A stretch of 64,000 nucleotides of DNA from an uncultured Opitutales bacterium (GTDB lineage: Bacteria > Verrucomicrobiota > Verrucomicrobiia > Opitutales > Seribacteraceae), in the NCBI GenBank assembly GCA_905478775.1, contig CAJQKB010000057.1, positions 1 to 64,000 on the forward strand. The letters are read 5' to 3'. Both the position numbers and the translations under genes were made by a program. Shown piece after piece: positions 35,218-42,936 of the stretch; position 1 is the stretch's first letter; each line of letters begins with the position of its first letter. The notes below the pieces were generated by a model, which searched no databases, was not told where the DNA came from, and saw only the letters and a list, made by a program, of their open reading frames with translations.

Positions 35218-36180
35218 ATGCTTTTTTTCTGCTCATTTTTATTGGGGGGATGCGGGGGAGAAACTAGACCCAAAGCAGACTCGGAGTCGAGTAGTTCGAG
35301 CAGTGAAAAAATTCGGCTTGTCGTGACCACAACCCAATTGTATGACCTCGCCCAACGATTAACCGGAGATCGTTTTTCCGTCACTTCCCTCATGGGTCCG
35401 GGTGTAGACCCTCACATATACAAACCCAGTTCGAGGGACATACTGGCACTTTCCAAGGCCAACCTTGTGGTTTATCATGGAATGCACCTTGAAGGCAGAC
35501 TAGCAGAAGCACTTAGTCATAGCGAAGAAAACGGCATTTCAACATTCAACGCCACTGGCAGTTTGCCGAACAAGAGAATCATTTACTCAATCTCAGGACA
35601 CAGCGAACAACAGTACCCAGACCCCCATGTGTGGTTTGATCCAAAGATTTGGTCCTTTATTGTAAACGAATTTACTCGCAGGGTGATTCGCTGTAACCCC
35701 TCGGAACAAAAACAATTTGAATCCAGGGCAATTCAAATTTCAGATAGTATTTCCAAAATTGAGGAATGGGGGATAAATGAAATTAAGAAAATACCCAAGG
35801 ACCAGCGTACTTTAATAACGAGCCATGATGCATTTCAATATTTGGGTCGGGCCATGGGACTACAGGTGATTGCACTACAAGGAATGTCTACCACCGCGGA
35901 AGCGGGATTAGCTGACCGGGCTAATCTGGTTGACCTTATTCAAGACCATAATATTCCCGCTATCTTTATTGAAAGTAGCGTCAATCCGACTGCGATTCAA
36001 GAAATTGCAAAAGAATGTAATGTCGAGGTGGGAGGAGAATTATTTTCGGATGCACTTGGTTCCAACAATCAATTTGCTACCGGGCCAAACGGAATACAAT
36101 ACTCTGTTGGTACCTGGGAAGGAATGATGGTTCACAATATTAACACTATCGTAAAGGCATTACGAAAAAGAAGAAAATGA
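35218..36180 (+). CDS. ytgA: Metal ABC transporter substrate-binding lipoprotein (TroA/YtgA type)
   Basis: The 320-residue lipoprotein starts at ATG 35218 with lipobox LLGGC (Cys12); the n-region lacks a positive charge, so the real start may be a little upstream and non-standard. A Ser/Glu-rich linker leads to a cluster A-I binding protein. Predicted metal ligands His66 (DPHIYKP), His137 (DPHVWFD), His203 (TSHDAFQYLG) and Asp278 (FSDAL) form the His3-Asp set of TroA. This set binds Zn, Mn or Fe. It begins a four-gene operon with ATPase and two permeases, overlapping the ATPase start by ATGA. Confidence 0.92.
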   Translation: MLFFCSFLLGGCGGETRPKADSESSSSSSEKIRLVVTTTQLYDLAQRLTGDRFSVTSLMGPGVDPHIYKPSSRDILALSKANLVVYHGMHLEGRLAEALSHSEENGISTFNATGSLPNKRIIYSISGHSEQQYPDPHVWFDPKIWSFIVNEFTRRVIRCNPSEQKQFESRAIQISDSISKIEEWGINEIKKIPKDQRTLITSHDAFQYLGRAMGLQVIALQGMSTTAEAGLADRANLVDLIQDHNIPAIFIESSVNPTAIQEIAKECNVEVGGELFSDALGSNNQFATGPNGIQYSVGTWEGMMVHNINTIVKALRKRRK

Positions 36181-36977
36181 GTGCCAGTCCACCGTTATTC
36201 CCCCTTGAGGTTCATGATTTAACCGTTTCCTACCACACAAAACCAGTATTGTATGGGGTTGATTTACAGATAGAGGAAGGTTCATTAGTGGGAGTAATTG
36301 GCCCAAACGGTGCCGGTAAATCGACACTTATAAAAACCATTATGGGAATCGTTCCACCCAGCGGTGGATGGGTAAAAATCTTTGGTCAAAAAGGAAAAAA
36401 GGCTTACACGAGAGTCGGATATGTGCCTCAACGCGAATCAGTGGACTGGGATTTTCCTGTCTCAGTATTAGATGTTGTCCTGATGGGTCGATTTGCACAT
36501 GTGGGATGGTTGAAGCGAGTAAGTAAAAAAGATCGCTCCATTGCTTGTGAATGTCTCGAAAAAGTAAACATGCTTTCATTTGCGGACCGACAAATTGGAA
36601 AACTCTCCGGTGGACAACAACAGAGAGTCTTTCTTGCTCGGGCATTGGCACAGGAGAGTGACCTCTACTTAATGGACGAACCCTTCTCAGGAGTGGATGC
36701 AGTTACTGAGAATGCGATTATTGAACTACTCAGAGAATTAAAGAATAATGGAAAAACATTACTTGTAGTCCACCATGATTTATCCAATGCGAAAGATTAT
36801 TTTGATCAGTTGATACTACTCAATATGAGATTGATTGCACATGGAAAAAGGGAAGACACATTCACCAAAGAACTTCTTCAAAAAACATATGGTGGAAGAC
36901 TTACAGTGTTTACAGAAATTGCAGGACAAGCCGCCAGTAGCCAAACTTCCAACCAATTCCCTCAAAAGCATTTGTGA
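36177..36977 (+). CDS. ytgB: Metal ABC transporter ATPase (TroB/YtgB/MntA type)
   Basis: The 266-residue ATPase has Walker A GPNGAGKST, Q-loop GYVPQRESVDWDFPVSVLDVV (typical of metal-type ATPases), signature [15 protein letters not shown], Walker B LYLMDEPF and H-loop VHHDLSN. Its start overlaps the binding-protein stop (ATGA). It provides energy for the two permeases downstream. Confidence 0.95.
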   Translation: MSASPPLFPLEVHDLTVSYHTKPVLYGVDLQIEEGSLVGVIGPNGAGKSTLIKTIMGIVPPSGGWVKIFGQKGKKAYTRVGYVPQRESVDWDFPVSVLDVVLMGRFAHVGWLKRVSKKDRSIACECLEKVNMLSFADRQIGKLSGGQQQRVFLARALAQESDLYLMDEPFSGVDAVTENAIIELLRELKNNGKTLLVVHHDLSNAKDYFDQLILLNMRLIAHGKREDTFTKELLQKTYGGRLTVFTEIAGQAASSQTSNQFPQKHL

Positions 36978-37008
36978 GGTTATATAACTCTCCGTATAGA
37001 CTAGTTGT

Positions 37009-38478
37009 ATGAATCTGAATTTTTTTCAATTCGTTCCCTTTTTTCGCACCATTCTTTTTCTTTTTACTGCGGGTAGTCTCCATGCGGAACAGATTGCAGA
37101 AGATTCCTCTCTCTCTATTCAAACAGTTCGCTTTCTTTCGCTGACAGATTATTCAGTCCAAATCGTTCTTTTAGGAGTAATATTGATGGGAATGGGGTGC
37201 GGGTTAATGGGAGGCTTTGTAGTCACTAGGAAGTTATCCCTTTTTGGTGATACCTTGTCACACGCTGTACTTCCCGGTGTCGCAGTGGGCTTTATATTTA
37301 GCCAGTCAAAAAATTCGTTCAGTATTTTAATGGGTGCGATGATCGCCGGTTTCCTAGGAGTATTTCTGATTTCCTTAATCAAAAAAACTACAAAAGTGAG
37401 ACTTGATAGTGCGCTCGGATTAGTACTGTCCGGATTCTATGCAGTGGGAATTTGCTTATTAACTAGAATCCAGAAAATGGAATTTGGAAATCAATCCGGG
37501 ATTGACCGATACCTGTTTGGTCAAATTACCGGACTGTCGACAGCGGATGTTTTGGGGATGGGAATTTCATGCATTCTTATTCTTTTACTCACATTTCTAT
37601 TATACAAAGAAATGCTAGTAACCGGATTTGATCCTGGATTCGCTCGTTCTGTAGGAATACCGGTGGATTTGCTTCAATACATACTTTGGATGTTGTTAGC
37701 ATTTTCTGTCATTACTTCCCTTCAGGTAGTGGGAGTAATATTGGTTTCCGCATTGTTAATTATACCGGCTGCAACTGCATCGATTATTACCCAAAGAATG
37801 AAGTCACTTCTTTTTTGGTCAGCCGGGCTGGGAATTCTAGCCGGAATTGTGGGAACATACTTATCATTTCTGGGCAATCGATTACCGACGGGGCCCTTGA
37901 TCATATTAACCTCAACAAGTTTTTTTATTATTACCCTTTTCTTACATTTCAGAAATGGTCTTCTTTTCAAATGGATTCGCTCGCGGGGAAAAGAGCAAAA
38001 AATCGCAATCGAAAACACATTAAAGGCAATCTACCAAGAATTGGAAAATCATAATTTTTCGGAAGATACAATCACACTTGGAAATCTAGCAAAAAGGAGA
38101 AGGATTAATATGCCAGAGGCCCATAAGGAGGTAAAAAACCTGGTTAAAAAAAATCTCGCTTTTCTGCTTCTTAAAAAAAATCAGACACTCCCGAATGAAG
38201 ATATCTTGTCATTAACCCCAGAGGGTTGGAGTGAAGCATGCAGAATTGTGAGAAACCACAGACTATGGGAGTTGTATTTAACCAATGAAGTTCACTATGC
38301 CCCAGACCATGTTCACGAAGATGCGGAAAAAATTGAACATATTTTGGGCGATACAACGGTTCGAAAAATTGAACGAATTTTATCCAATCCAAGACGGGAT
38401 CCCCATGGAAAATTAATCCCTAGCCAACAAGATATTGAACAGGGGTTTATCGAAAAAAAAGTAATTCGGACTGTATAA
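37009..38478 (+). CDS. ytgCR: Metal ABC permease fused to a DtxR-like repressor (YtgCR type)
   Basis: The 489-residue protein is an ABC-3 permease (about residues 45-320; GCGLMGGFVVTRKLSLFGDTLSHAVLPG, VVGVILVSALLIIPAATA) carrying a C-terminal cytoplasmic extension from about 328. The extension is a DtxR-like module: a winged-helix region (AIENTLKAIYQELE, TLGNLAKRRRINMPEAHKEV, LTPEGWSEA) and the dimerisation/metal region (RNHRLWELYL, HVHEDAEKIEHIL, PRRDPHGKLIP). The same fusion exists in Chlamydia as YtgCR, where the repressor is released by proteolysis and controls iron-responsive genes. A hydrophobic N-terminus (residues 8-26) may be a signal peptide. It overlaps the next permease start (TAATG). 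Confidence 0.93.
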   Translation: MNLNFFQFVPFFRTILFLFTAGSLHAEQIAEDSSLSIQTVRFLSLTDYSVQIVLLGVILMGMGCGLMGGFVVTRKLSLFGDTLSHAVLPGVAVGFIFSQSKNSFSILMGAMIAGFLGVFLISLIKKTTKVRLDSALGLVLSGFYAVGICLLTRIQKMEFGNQSGIDRYLFGQITGLSTADVLGMGISCILILLLTFLLYKEMLVTGFDPGFARSVGIPVDLLQYILWMLLAFSVITSLQVVGVILVSALLIIPAATASIITQRMKSLLFWSAGLGILAGIVGTYLSFLGNRLPTGPLIILTSTSFFIITLFLHFRNGLLFKWIRSRGKEQKIAIENTLKAIYQELENHNFSEDTITLGNLAKRRRINMPEAHKEVKNLVKKNLAFLLLKKNQTLPNEDILSLTPEGWSEACRIVRNHRLWELYLTNEVHYAPDHVHEDAEKIEHILGDTTVRKIERILSNPRRDPHGKLIPSQQDIEQGFIEKKVIRTV

Positions 38479-39425
38479 TGGATCATTTTTTCCCACCCCT
38501 GGACTTACTTGATACCTTTGCCATGCCATGGGCATCACCAGAAGATATTATTTGGAACGGGAAAATTGTCGCGATGGGCTTTTTTGTTTGTCTTTCGTGT
38601 GGATTAATTGGCGCCTTTATCGTAGTTCGAAAACTCGCCTTGATGGGAGATGCAATTAGTCATGGAATCCTTCCCGGGCTCGCCCTTTCATTTATGATAA
38701 CTCAATCAAAAGCCTTACTCCCCATGTTCATTGGTGCCTGTATTGCCGGATTGCTATGTAGCCTTTGTATTGAATGGCTTCAAAAAAAATCACCCCTTAA
38801 AGCAGATGCAGCTCTTGGCTTAACATTTACCAGTTTTTTTGCTTTAGGCGTCCTGTTAATTACTCAAATGGGAAATAACGCACATATTGATGCAGAGTGT
38901 TTACTGTACGGAGAAATTGGATTCACTCCTCTCGCGAAAAATTTAAAATGGGGGGCTATTGAACTTGGTCCCCGTCCCCTTGCGACCATGGCAATGGTTA
39001 CACTTTTAATCATTTCTATAATGATTGTATTTTACAAGCAATTGCTTGTGACAAGCTTTGATGAAACACTTTCGATATCACTAGGGTTACCAATCAAAGC
39101 AATCCATTATGGACTAATGTTGCTCCTTGCTACCACTATTGTCGCAGCATTTGAATCAGTGGGAGTAATTCTTGTCATTGCGATGCTTATCTTTCCCTCC
39201 ACCACTGCCTCCTTTTTCTTTTCTCGGATGCCAGCAATTTTATTTTCTACAATCCCGTTGGCTTTTATTTATTCTTTCGGAGGATTTTTCTTGGCTCGAT
39301 GGCTTGATTGCTCGATTGCAGCATCCATGGTTGTAATTGCAATGTTTTGCTTTGGATTGGCATGGCTGTTTGGACCGGTTGATGGTGTAATCCCAAAACT
39401 GCTGTATCGGAAAGTATCGGTCTAG
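38478..39425 (+). CDS. ytgD: Metal ABC transporter permease (TroD/YtgD type)
   Basis: The 315-residue protein is an ABC-3 permease with the family landmarks CGLIGAFIVVRKLALMGDAISHGILPGLALSF, ALGLTFTSFFALGVLLI and ESVGVILVIAMLIFPSTTA. Unlike its upstream neighbour it ends just after the last helix with no regulatory extension. The two permeases form a heterodimeric channel. A strong hairpin terminator follows 25 bases after the stop. Confidence 0.95.
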   Translation: MDHFFPPLDLLDTFAMPWASPEDIIWNGKIVAMGFFVCLSCGLIGAFIVVRKLALMGDAISHGILPGLALSFMITQSKALLPMFIGACIAGLLCSLCIEWLQKKSPLKADAALGLTFTSFFALGVLLITQMGNNAHIDAECLLYGEIGFTPLAKNLKWGAIELGPRPLATMAMVTLLIISIMIVFYKQLLVTSFDETLSISLGLPIKAIHYGLMLLLATTIVAAFESVGVILVIAMLIFPSTTASFFFSRMPAILFSTIPLAFIYSFGGFFLARWLDCSIAASMVVIAMFCFGLAWLFGPVDGVIPKLLYRKVSV

Positions 39426-39450
39426 AAGAAACCTTCTCGAACAGGCACAA

Positions 39451-39481
39451 AAAAAGCCTTCGATTTCTCGAAGGCTTTTTT
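39451..39481 (+). terminator. Intrinsic (probably bidirectional) terminator
   Basis: A 12-13 bp perfect stem AAAAGCCTTCGA / TCGAAGGCTTTT with a TTTC loop, flanked by A and T runs, ends the metal-transporter operon. It also faces the end of the small exported protein gene from the other strand. Confidence 0.88.
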
Positions 39482-39504
39482 ACTAAATTTGAGAGGAACT
39501 AAAG

Positions 39505-39813
39505 TTATCCCTTCTTTTCTTTCTTTCCTTTTCCTTTTGCCAAAGCAATCTTGGAAGCAGTCTTATTTTTGCAATTGCAACCGTCAATGCTTACGCGGGC
39601 ACCTTTTTTGAGTTTTGTTGGGCAATCAATACCAACCATTTCAGTTTTGCTGCCTACTTGGACTTTCTTTTCCTTTTTTCCTTGAGTAATTGTAAGTGTT
39701 TTTGACTCTTCATCGAATCCAACAACCTTGCCGTGAATAGCTTTGGATGGACAACCGGCAAACACGGAACCAGCAAATGCGATAGAGGCGAGTAATAAGA
39801 ATAATTTTTTCAT
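39505..39813 (-). CDS. Small exported Cys-containing protein of unknown function
   Basis: The 102-residue product has a signal peptide ending SVFAG, then CPSKAIHGKVVGFDEESKTL, DCPTKLKKGARVSIDGCNC and a Lys-rich end (KGKGKKEKKG). The four cysteines (CP, DCP, GCNC) could form disulfides or bind a metal. The central part with TITQGKKEKKVQVGSKTEMV resembles short beta-barrel domains that handle small exported cargo, but I recognise no family. It converges with the metal transporter operon. Confidence 0.7.
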   Translation of the reverse strand: MKKLFLLLASIAFAGSVFAGCPSKAIHGKVVGFDEESKTLTITQGKKEKKVQVGSKTEMVGIDCPTKLKKGARVSIDGCNCKNKTASKIALAKGKGKKEKKG

Positions 39814-39963
39814 AGTGGGTAATATATTTTGTTAATATGTTATGTATTAGAAATATCATTCAATGAGCAATTACAAGATAGACAAGGAAGAAGTACTCAA
39901 TTTTAATAAATTTACTGAACGACCTTACAAGAAATACTAAAACCTAGATTTTCCTACCCCTTG

Positions 39964-41124
39964 ATGAAATTCGTAACGATTTATTTCCTCCTCCTATCCA
40001 CATTTGCCCTATTAAATGGCCATCCGATCCCTGATATTCCCGTAATTGGTGATTTTGATCAAAACGGGTCCAGTGTGATCACCGTGGAAATTGATACCCG
40101 TAGCTTTGCTGATGACCCCGAAGAGGTTCCCATGCTCAGTGGACCCGCTTTTGATAAGCTAACAGCGGAAGAAAAAAAAGACTTACTGCTGGAAGGAAAA
40201 AACCTAATTAGGGAGGCTTTGCTTATTAGATTTGATGAAAAAGAATGGTTTTTACCTGACTTTGAATATGACTTTGAAAAAAAAATCGGGGGGAACACCG
40301 TTGAAGAAAGTGATACCTTTGTCATCCGGGGATACGCTCGCATAAAGTTAAGTTCGGAATCCCAATCCTATCAAATTCGTGCCAAGGAATCAGCAGTTTA
40401 TGATATTATATTTACAAACCGGCTAAATGGCATACCACAAAAAAGAGTTAATGTTTTATTTCCTGGAGAAAACAGCTTTACTTTAGATTTGACCAATTTT
40501 TTTGGACCGGGAGAGGAAAGTAACAGTACCGAATCATCCAAGTTCGAATATAAAGACACTGCTGATTCGCAAAGCACATTCATTTCATTTCTCCGACAGG
40601 GATTTGTCCATGTTGTTCCTCTCGGACTGGATCATATTTTATTTGTCTTCGGTTTATTTCTTTTGTCCAGAAGATGGAAACCCCTGATCTTACAAGTGAG
40701 TGCATTCACATTAGCGCACACCCTAACTTTGGGTCTAGCCACATTGGGTATCATTTCAGTTTCTCCCCAAATCGTGGAACCAATTATTGCCGCCAGTATT
40801 GCGGTCATCGCTCTGGAAAATATTTTTTTCCCAGGATACAAACCCTATCGCTTAGTAATTGTTTTTATTTTTGGGCTGATTCATGGTCTTGGTTTTGCCG
40901 GTGCATTAAGTGGATTTAATCTTGAACCCACCTCCCTGTTACTTGGATTGTTTGGGTTTAACCTAGGCGTTGAGTTTGGACAGCTTGCTTTGCTCATTGC
41001 TGCTTATTTGTTAACCGCTCAAATTAAAAATCAGTCAAATTATAGACAATGGATTGTCATACCCGGTTCAATCACTATTGCCCTTTTCGGCATATATTGG
41101 ACGATTGAACGGATCTTCTTTTAA
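39964..41124 (+). CDS. HupE/UreJ-2-type membrane protein with large exported N-terminal domain
   Basis: The start is ATG 39964; the preceding in-frame TTG adds only one residue. A signal peptide (MKFVTIYFLLLSTFALLNG) leads into a ~190-residue extracytoplasmic domain. The C-terminal half is a HupE/UreJ_2 membrane domain: FVHVVPLGLDHILFVFGLFL, ILQVSAFTLAHTLTLGLATL and FIFGLIHGLGFAGALSG, with conserved histidines in helices. HupE/UreJ proteins are linked to nickel, cobalt or other metal import or insertion. It precedes a CxxC protein, a Met/His-rich outer-membrane protein and a TonB receptor. Confidence 0.85.
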   Translation: MKFVTIYFLLLSTFALLNGHPIPDIPVIGDFDQNGSSVITVEIDTRSFADDPEEVPMLSGPAFDKLTAEEKKDLLLEGKNLIREALLIRFDEKEWFLPDFEYDFEKKIGGNTVEESDTFVIRGYARIKLSSESQSYQIRAKESAVYDIIFTNRLNGIPQKRVNVLFPGENSFTLDLTNFFGPGEESNSTESSKFEYKDTADSQSTFISFLRQGFVHVVPLGLDHILFVFGLFLLSRRWKPLILQVSAFTLAHTLTLGLATLGIISVSPQIVEPIIAASIAVIALENIFFPGYKPYRLVIVFIFGLIHGLGFAGALSGFNLEPTSLLLGLFGFNLGVEFGQLALLIAAYLLTAQIKNQSNYRQWIVIPGSITIALFGIYWTIERIFF

Positions 41125-41219
41125 CTGTTATCGAGCTCAATCTTCAAAAAATTGATGTAACTGATCAAAAATCCTTGAACATTCCGTGGTTTTAAAGTTT
41201 TAAGGGTGAGTCCAAATTG

Positions 41220-41609
41220 ATGTTTAAAAGAATTCTATATTTCCTTTCTTTTCTTTCAGCACTCACAATAAGCGGTATGCCATTGGCCATCGTTCAAGTG
41301 GGAGCGTGGTTGAATATGATCGATGAATTTTATGAGGAAACCCAATCAATCAGTTTATCCGTAGAATGGACATTCAACGGGGATCTCCCCTGTAGTGTCT
41401 GTCAATTTGTGAGTGAACAAACAGATTCAGGTAAAAAAGGTTTAACAGCCACAGAGCTTTTTTCGCACAAGTTAAAATTAGCGTCCGAAATATCTGAAAT
41501 TATTACTGACCATGGACTAAAAATGGTGGGGGAATTATACCCTCCTATCGGGTATGTCTCATCAACCTACGATCCAGCGGAGCTACCTCCTCCGCGAATC
41601 AGAGCGTAA
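41220..41609 (+). CDS. Small exported CxxC protein
   Basis: The 129-residue protein from ATG 41220 has a signal/anchor (ILYFLSFLSALTISGMPLAI), then AWLNMIDEFYEETQSISLSVEW and a CSVC motif in FNGDLPCSVCQFVSEQ. I have the impression of a family often encoded near copper-related TonB receptors (FDG..PC..C), but only the CxxC context is visible here. It lies 95 bases after the HupE-like gene. A short hairpin (TTCCGC/GCGGAA, 41634-41651) without a T tract follows. Confidence 0.68.
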   Translation: MFKRILYFLSFLSALTISGMPLAIVQVGAWLNMIDEFYEETQSISLSVEWTFNGDLPCSVCQFVSEQTDSGKKGLTATELFSHKLKLASEISEIITDHGLKMVGELYPPIGYVSSTYDPAELPPPRIRA

Positions 41610-41737
41610 GTCATTCTCTCTTCGAACCCGTCTTTCCGCACAATCGCGGAAGAAGCTACAAATTTGCGTAATTAAACTAACGCGCACGGATTCGATTTTT
41701 TTACTCTATGTTCTAACTCTTTACACTTTATATAATT

Positions 41738-42745
41738 ATGAAAAAAACTTCTCTCTTCTTTCTTACCATTCTTTTAAATGCCCCCTTTTCCTTTGCTCAT
41801 GATGAGCCCTGGTCTGCTGCCCGACCCGATGGCCACGCTCCCATCTCCGTAATGGGAGATCATATGCACACCATGGGCGAATGGATGGTATCCTATCGCT
41901 TCATGACCATGGAGATGGAGGGACTACTCGATGGATCCAATGATATTAGTGCATCTGATGCGAACACTACTTATGGCTATAATAAGATGATGCTTCCCAA
42001 GTCTATGACTATGGATATGCACATGTTTGGTGCGATGCATGCGATTTCTGACAAGTGGACATTAATGTGCATGCTCCACTATTTAGACAACGAAATGACC
42101 ATGCAGGGTTCAAGTATGGGCAAGATGGAGTCGAACGGAATTGGAGATTTGAAAATCGCGGGCCTTTACGATCTAGCCCGATGGGACTCTGGGCGTCGTA
42201 TCCATCTCAATATTGGGCTAAGCCTTCCAACCGGTTCCATTGATGAAAAGTCGGGTAACAACACACTCGGCTACGGCATGCAATTAGGTTCGGGAACTTG
42301 GGATTTCCATCCTGCAGTAACCTATTTGGCACAAACTGAGAACTATTCTTACGGGGCACAACTTGGAGGAATTCTTCGAATTGGAGAAAATGATCAGGAT
42401 TACTCCCTCGGTAACAAATTTGAGGCAGGATTATGGGGAGCTCATAAGATTACTGATTCCCTTAGTGCATCAGCAAAGCTTGATTATTCCAACCAAGGTG
42501 AAGTCGACGGTGCTCACAAGGGATTGTCCACCATGCAAAAAAACATGAGCCCAGGTAATCAAGCTACTTCTCAAGGGCGTGATATAACCACATTAGGTTT
42601 AGGCCTTAATTACTATTTTCAAGATGGTGGACTGAAAGGCCATCGCTTGGCTGCAGAATGGGAAACACCCCTCGATCAAAAAGTAAATGGTGTCCAACTG
42701 GAACTTGATTCCACATGGACTCTTGGATGGCAGTACGCCTGGTAA
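41738..42745 (+). CDS. Met/His-rich outer-membrane beta-barrel protein
   Basis: The 335-residue protein has a signal peptide ending SFAHD. A remarkable Met/His-rich front follows: PISVMGDHMHTMGEWMVSYR, FMTMEMEGL, MMLPKSMTMDMHMFGAMHAI. The rest alternates as amphipathic strands and ends in the outer-membrane-type WTLGWQYAW. Such proteins are usually annotated as putative transporter (phenol-degradation meta-pathway-like porin fold). The Met/His clusters suggest copper or silver contact. Adjacent TonB receptor and HupE-like genes support a metal role. Confidence 0.78.
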   Translation: MKKTSLFFLTILLNAPFSFAHDEPWSAARPDGHAPISVMGDHMHTMGEWMVSYRFMTMEMEGLLDGSNDISASDANTTYGYNKMMLPKSMTMDMHMFGAMHAISDKWTLMCMLHYLDNEMTMQGSSMGKMESNGIGDLKIAGLYDLARWDSGRRIHLNIGLSLPTGSIDEKSGNNTLGYGMQLGSGTWDFHPAVTYLAQTENYSYGAQLGGILRIGENDQDYSLGNKFEAGLWGAHKITDSLSASAKLDYSNQGEVDGAHKGLSTMQKNMSPGNQATSQGRDITTLGLGLNYYFQDGGLKGHRLAAEWETPLDQKVNGVQLELDSTWTLGWQYAW

Positions 42746-42765
42746 TTATAAATTATTACCTTTTC

Positions 42766-42808
42766 CACCCCTTTGACTTTCACTTCAAAGGTCAGAGGGG
42801 TGAATTTT
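42766..42808 (+). terminator. Intrinsic terminator after the Met/His-rich protein gene
   Basis: CACCCCTTTGAC (42766-42777) pairs with GTCAGAGGGGTG (42791-42802) with a single G-T wobble, followed by AATTTTTG. It ends the group of genes starting at 39964, so the TonB receptor at 42937 probably has its own promoter. Confidence 0.7.
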
Positions 42809-42936
42809 TGATCTGAATTTTGCCCTCAATCTATTTTGTTCAAATGAACATATTTTAGATTAAAACAAAATTTTATAATTTCTTTGATTTTGGCTTCCGG
42901 TTTAATTTAAAATAGGTAAGTGTTCAAAGGAGCATA

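Noticed and set aside
35188-35220. An ATT start for the metal-binding lipoprotein, by analogy with the one at 23632
   Set aside because: It would give a Lys-containing n-region, but there is no ribosome-binding site in front of it, so ATG 35218 is kept with a note.
41634-41651. Hairpin TTCCGC/GCGGAA after the CxxC protein gene
   Set aside because: There is no T tract, so I do not call it an intrinsic terminator.
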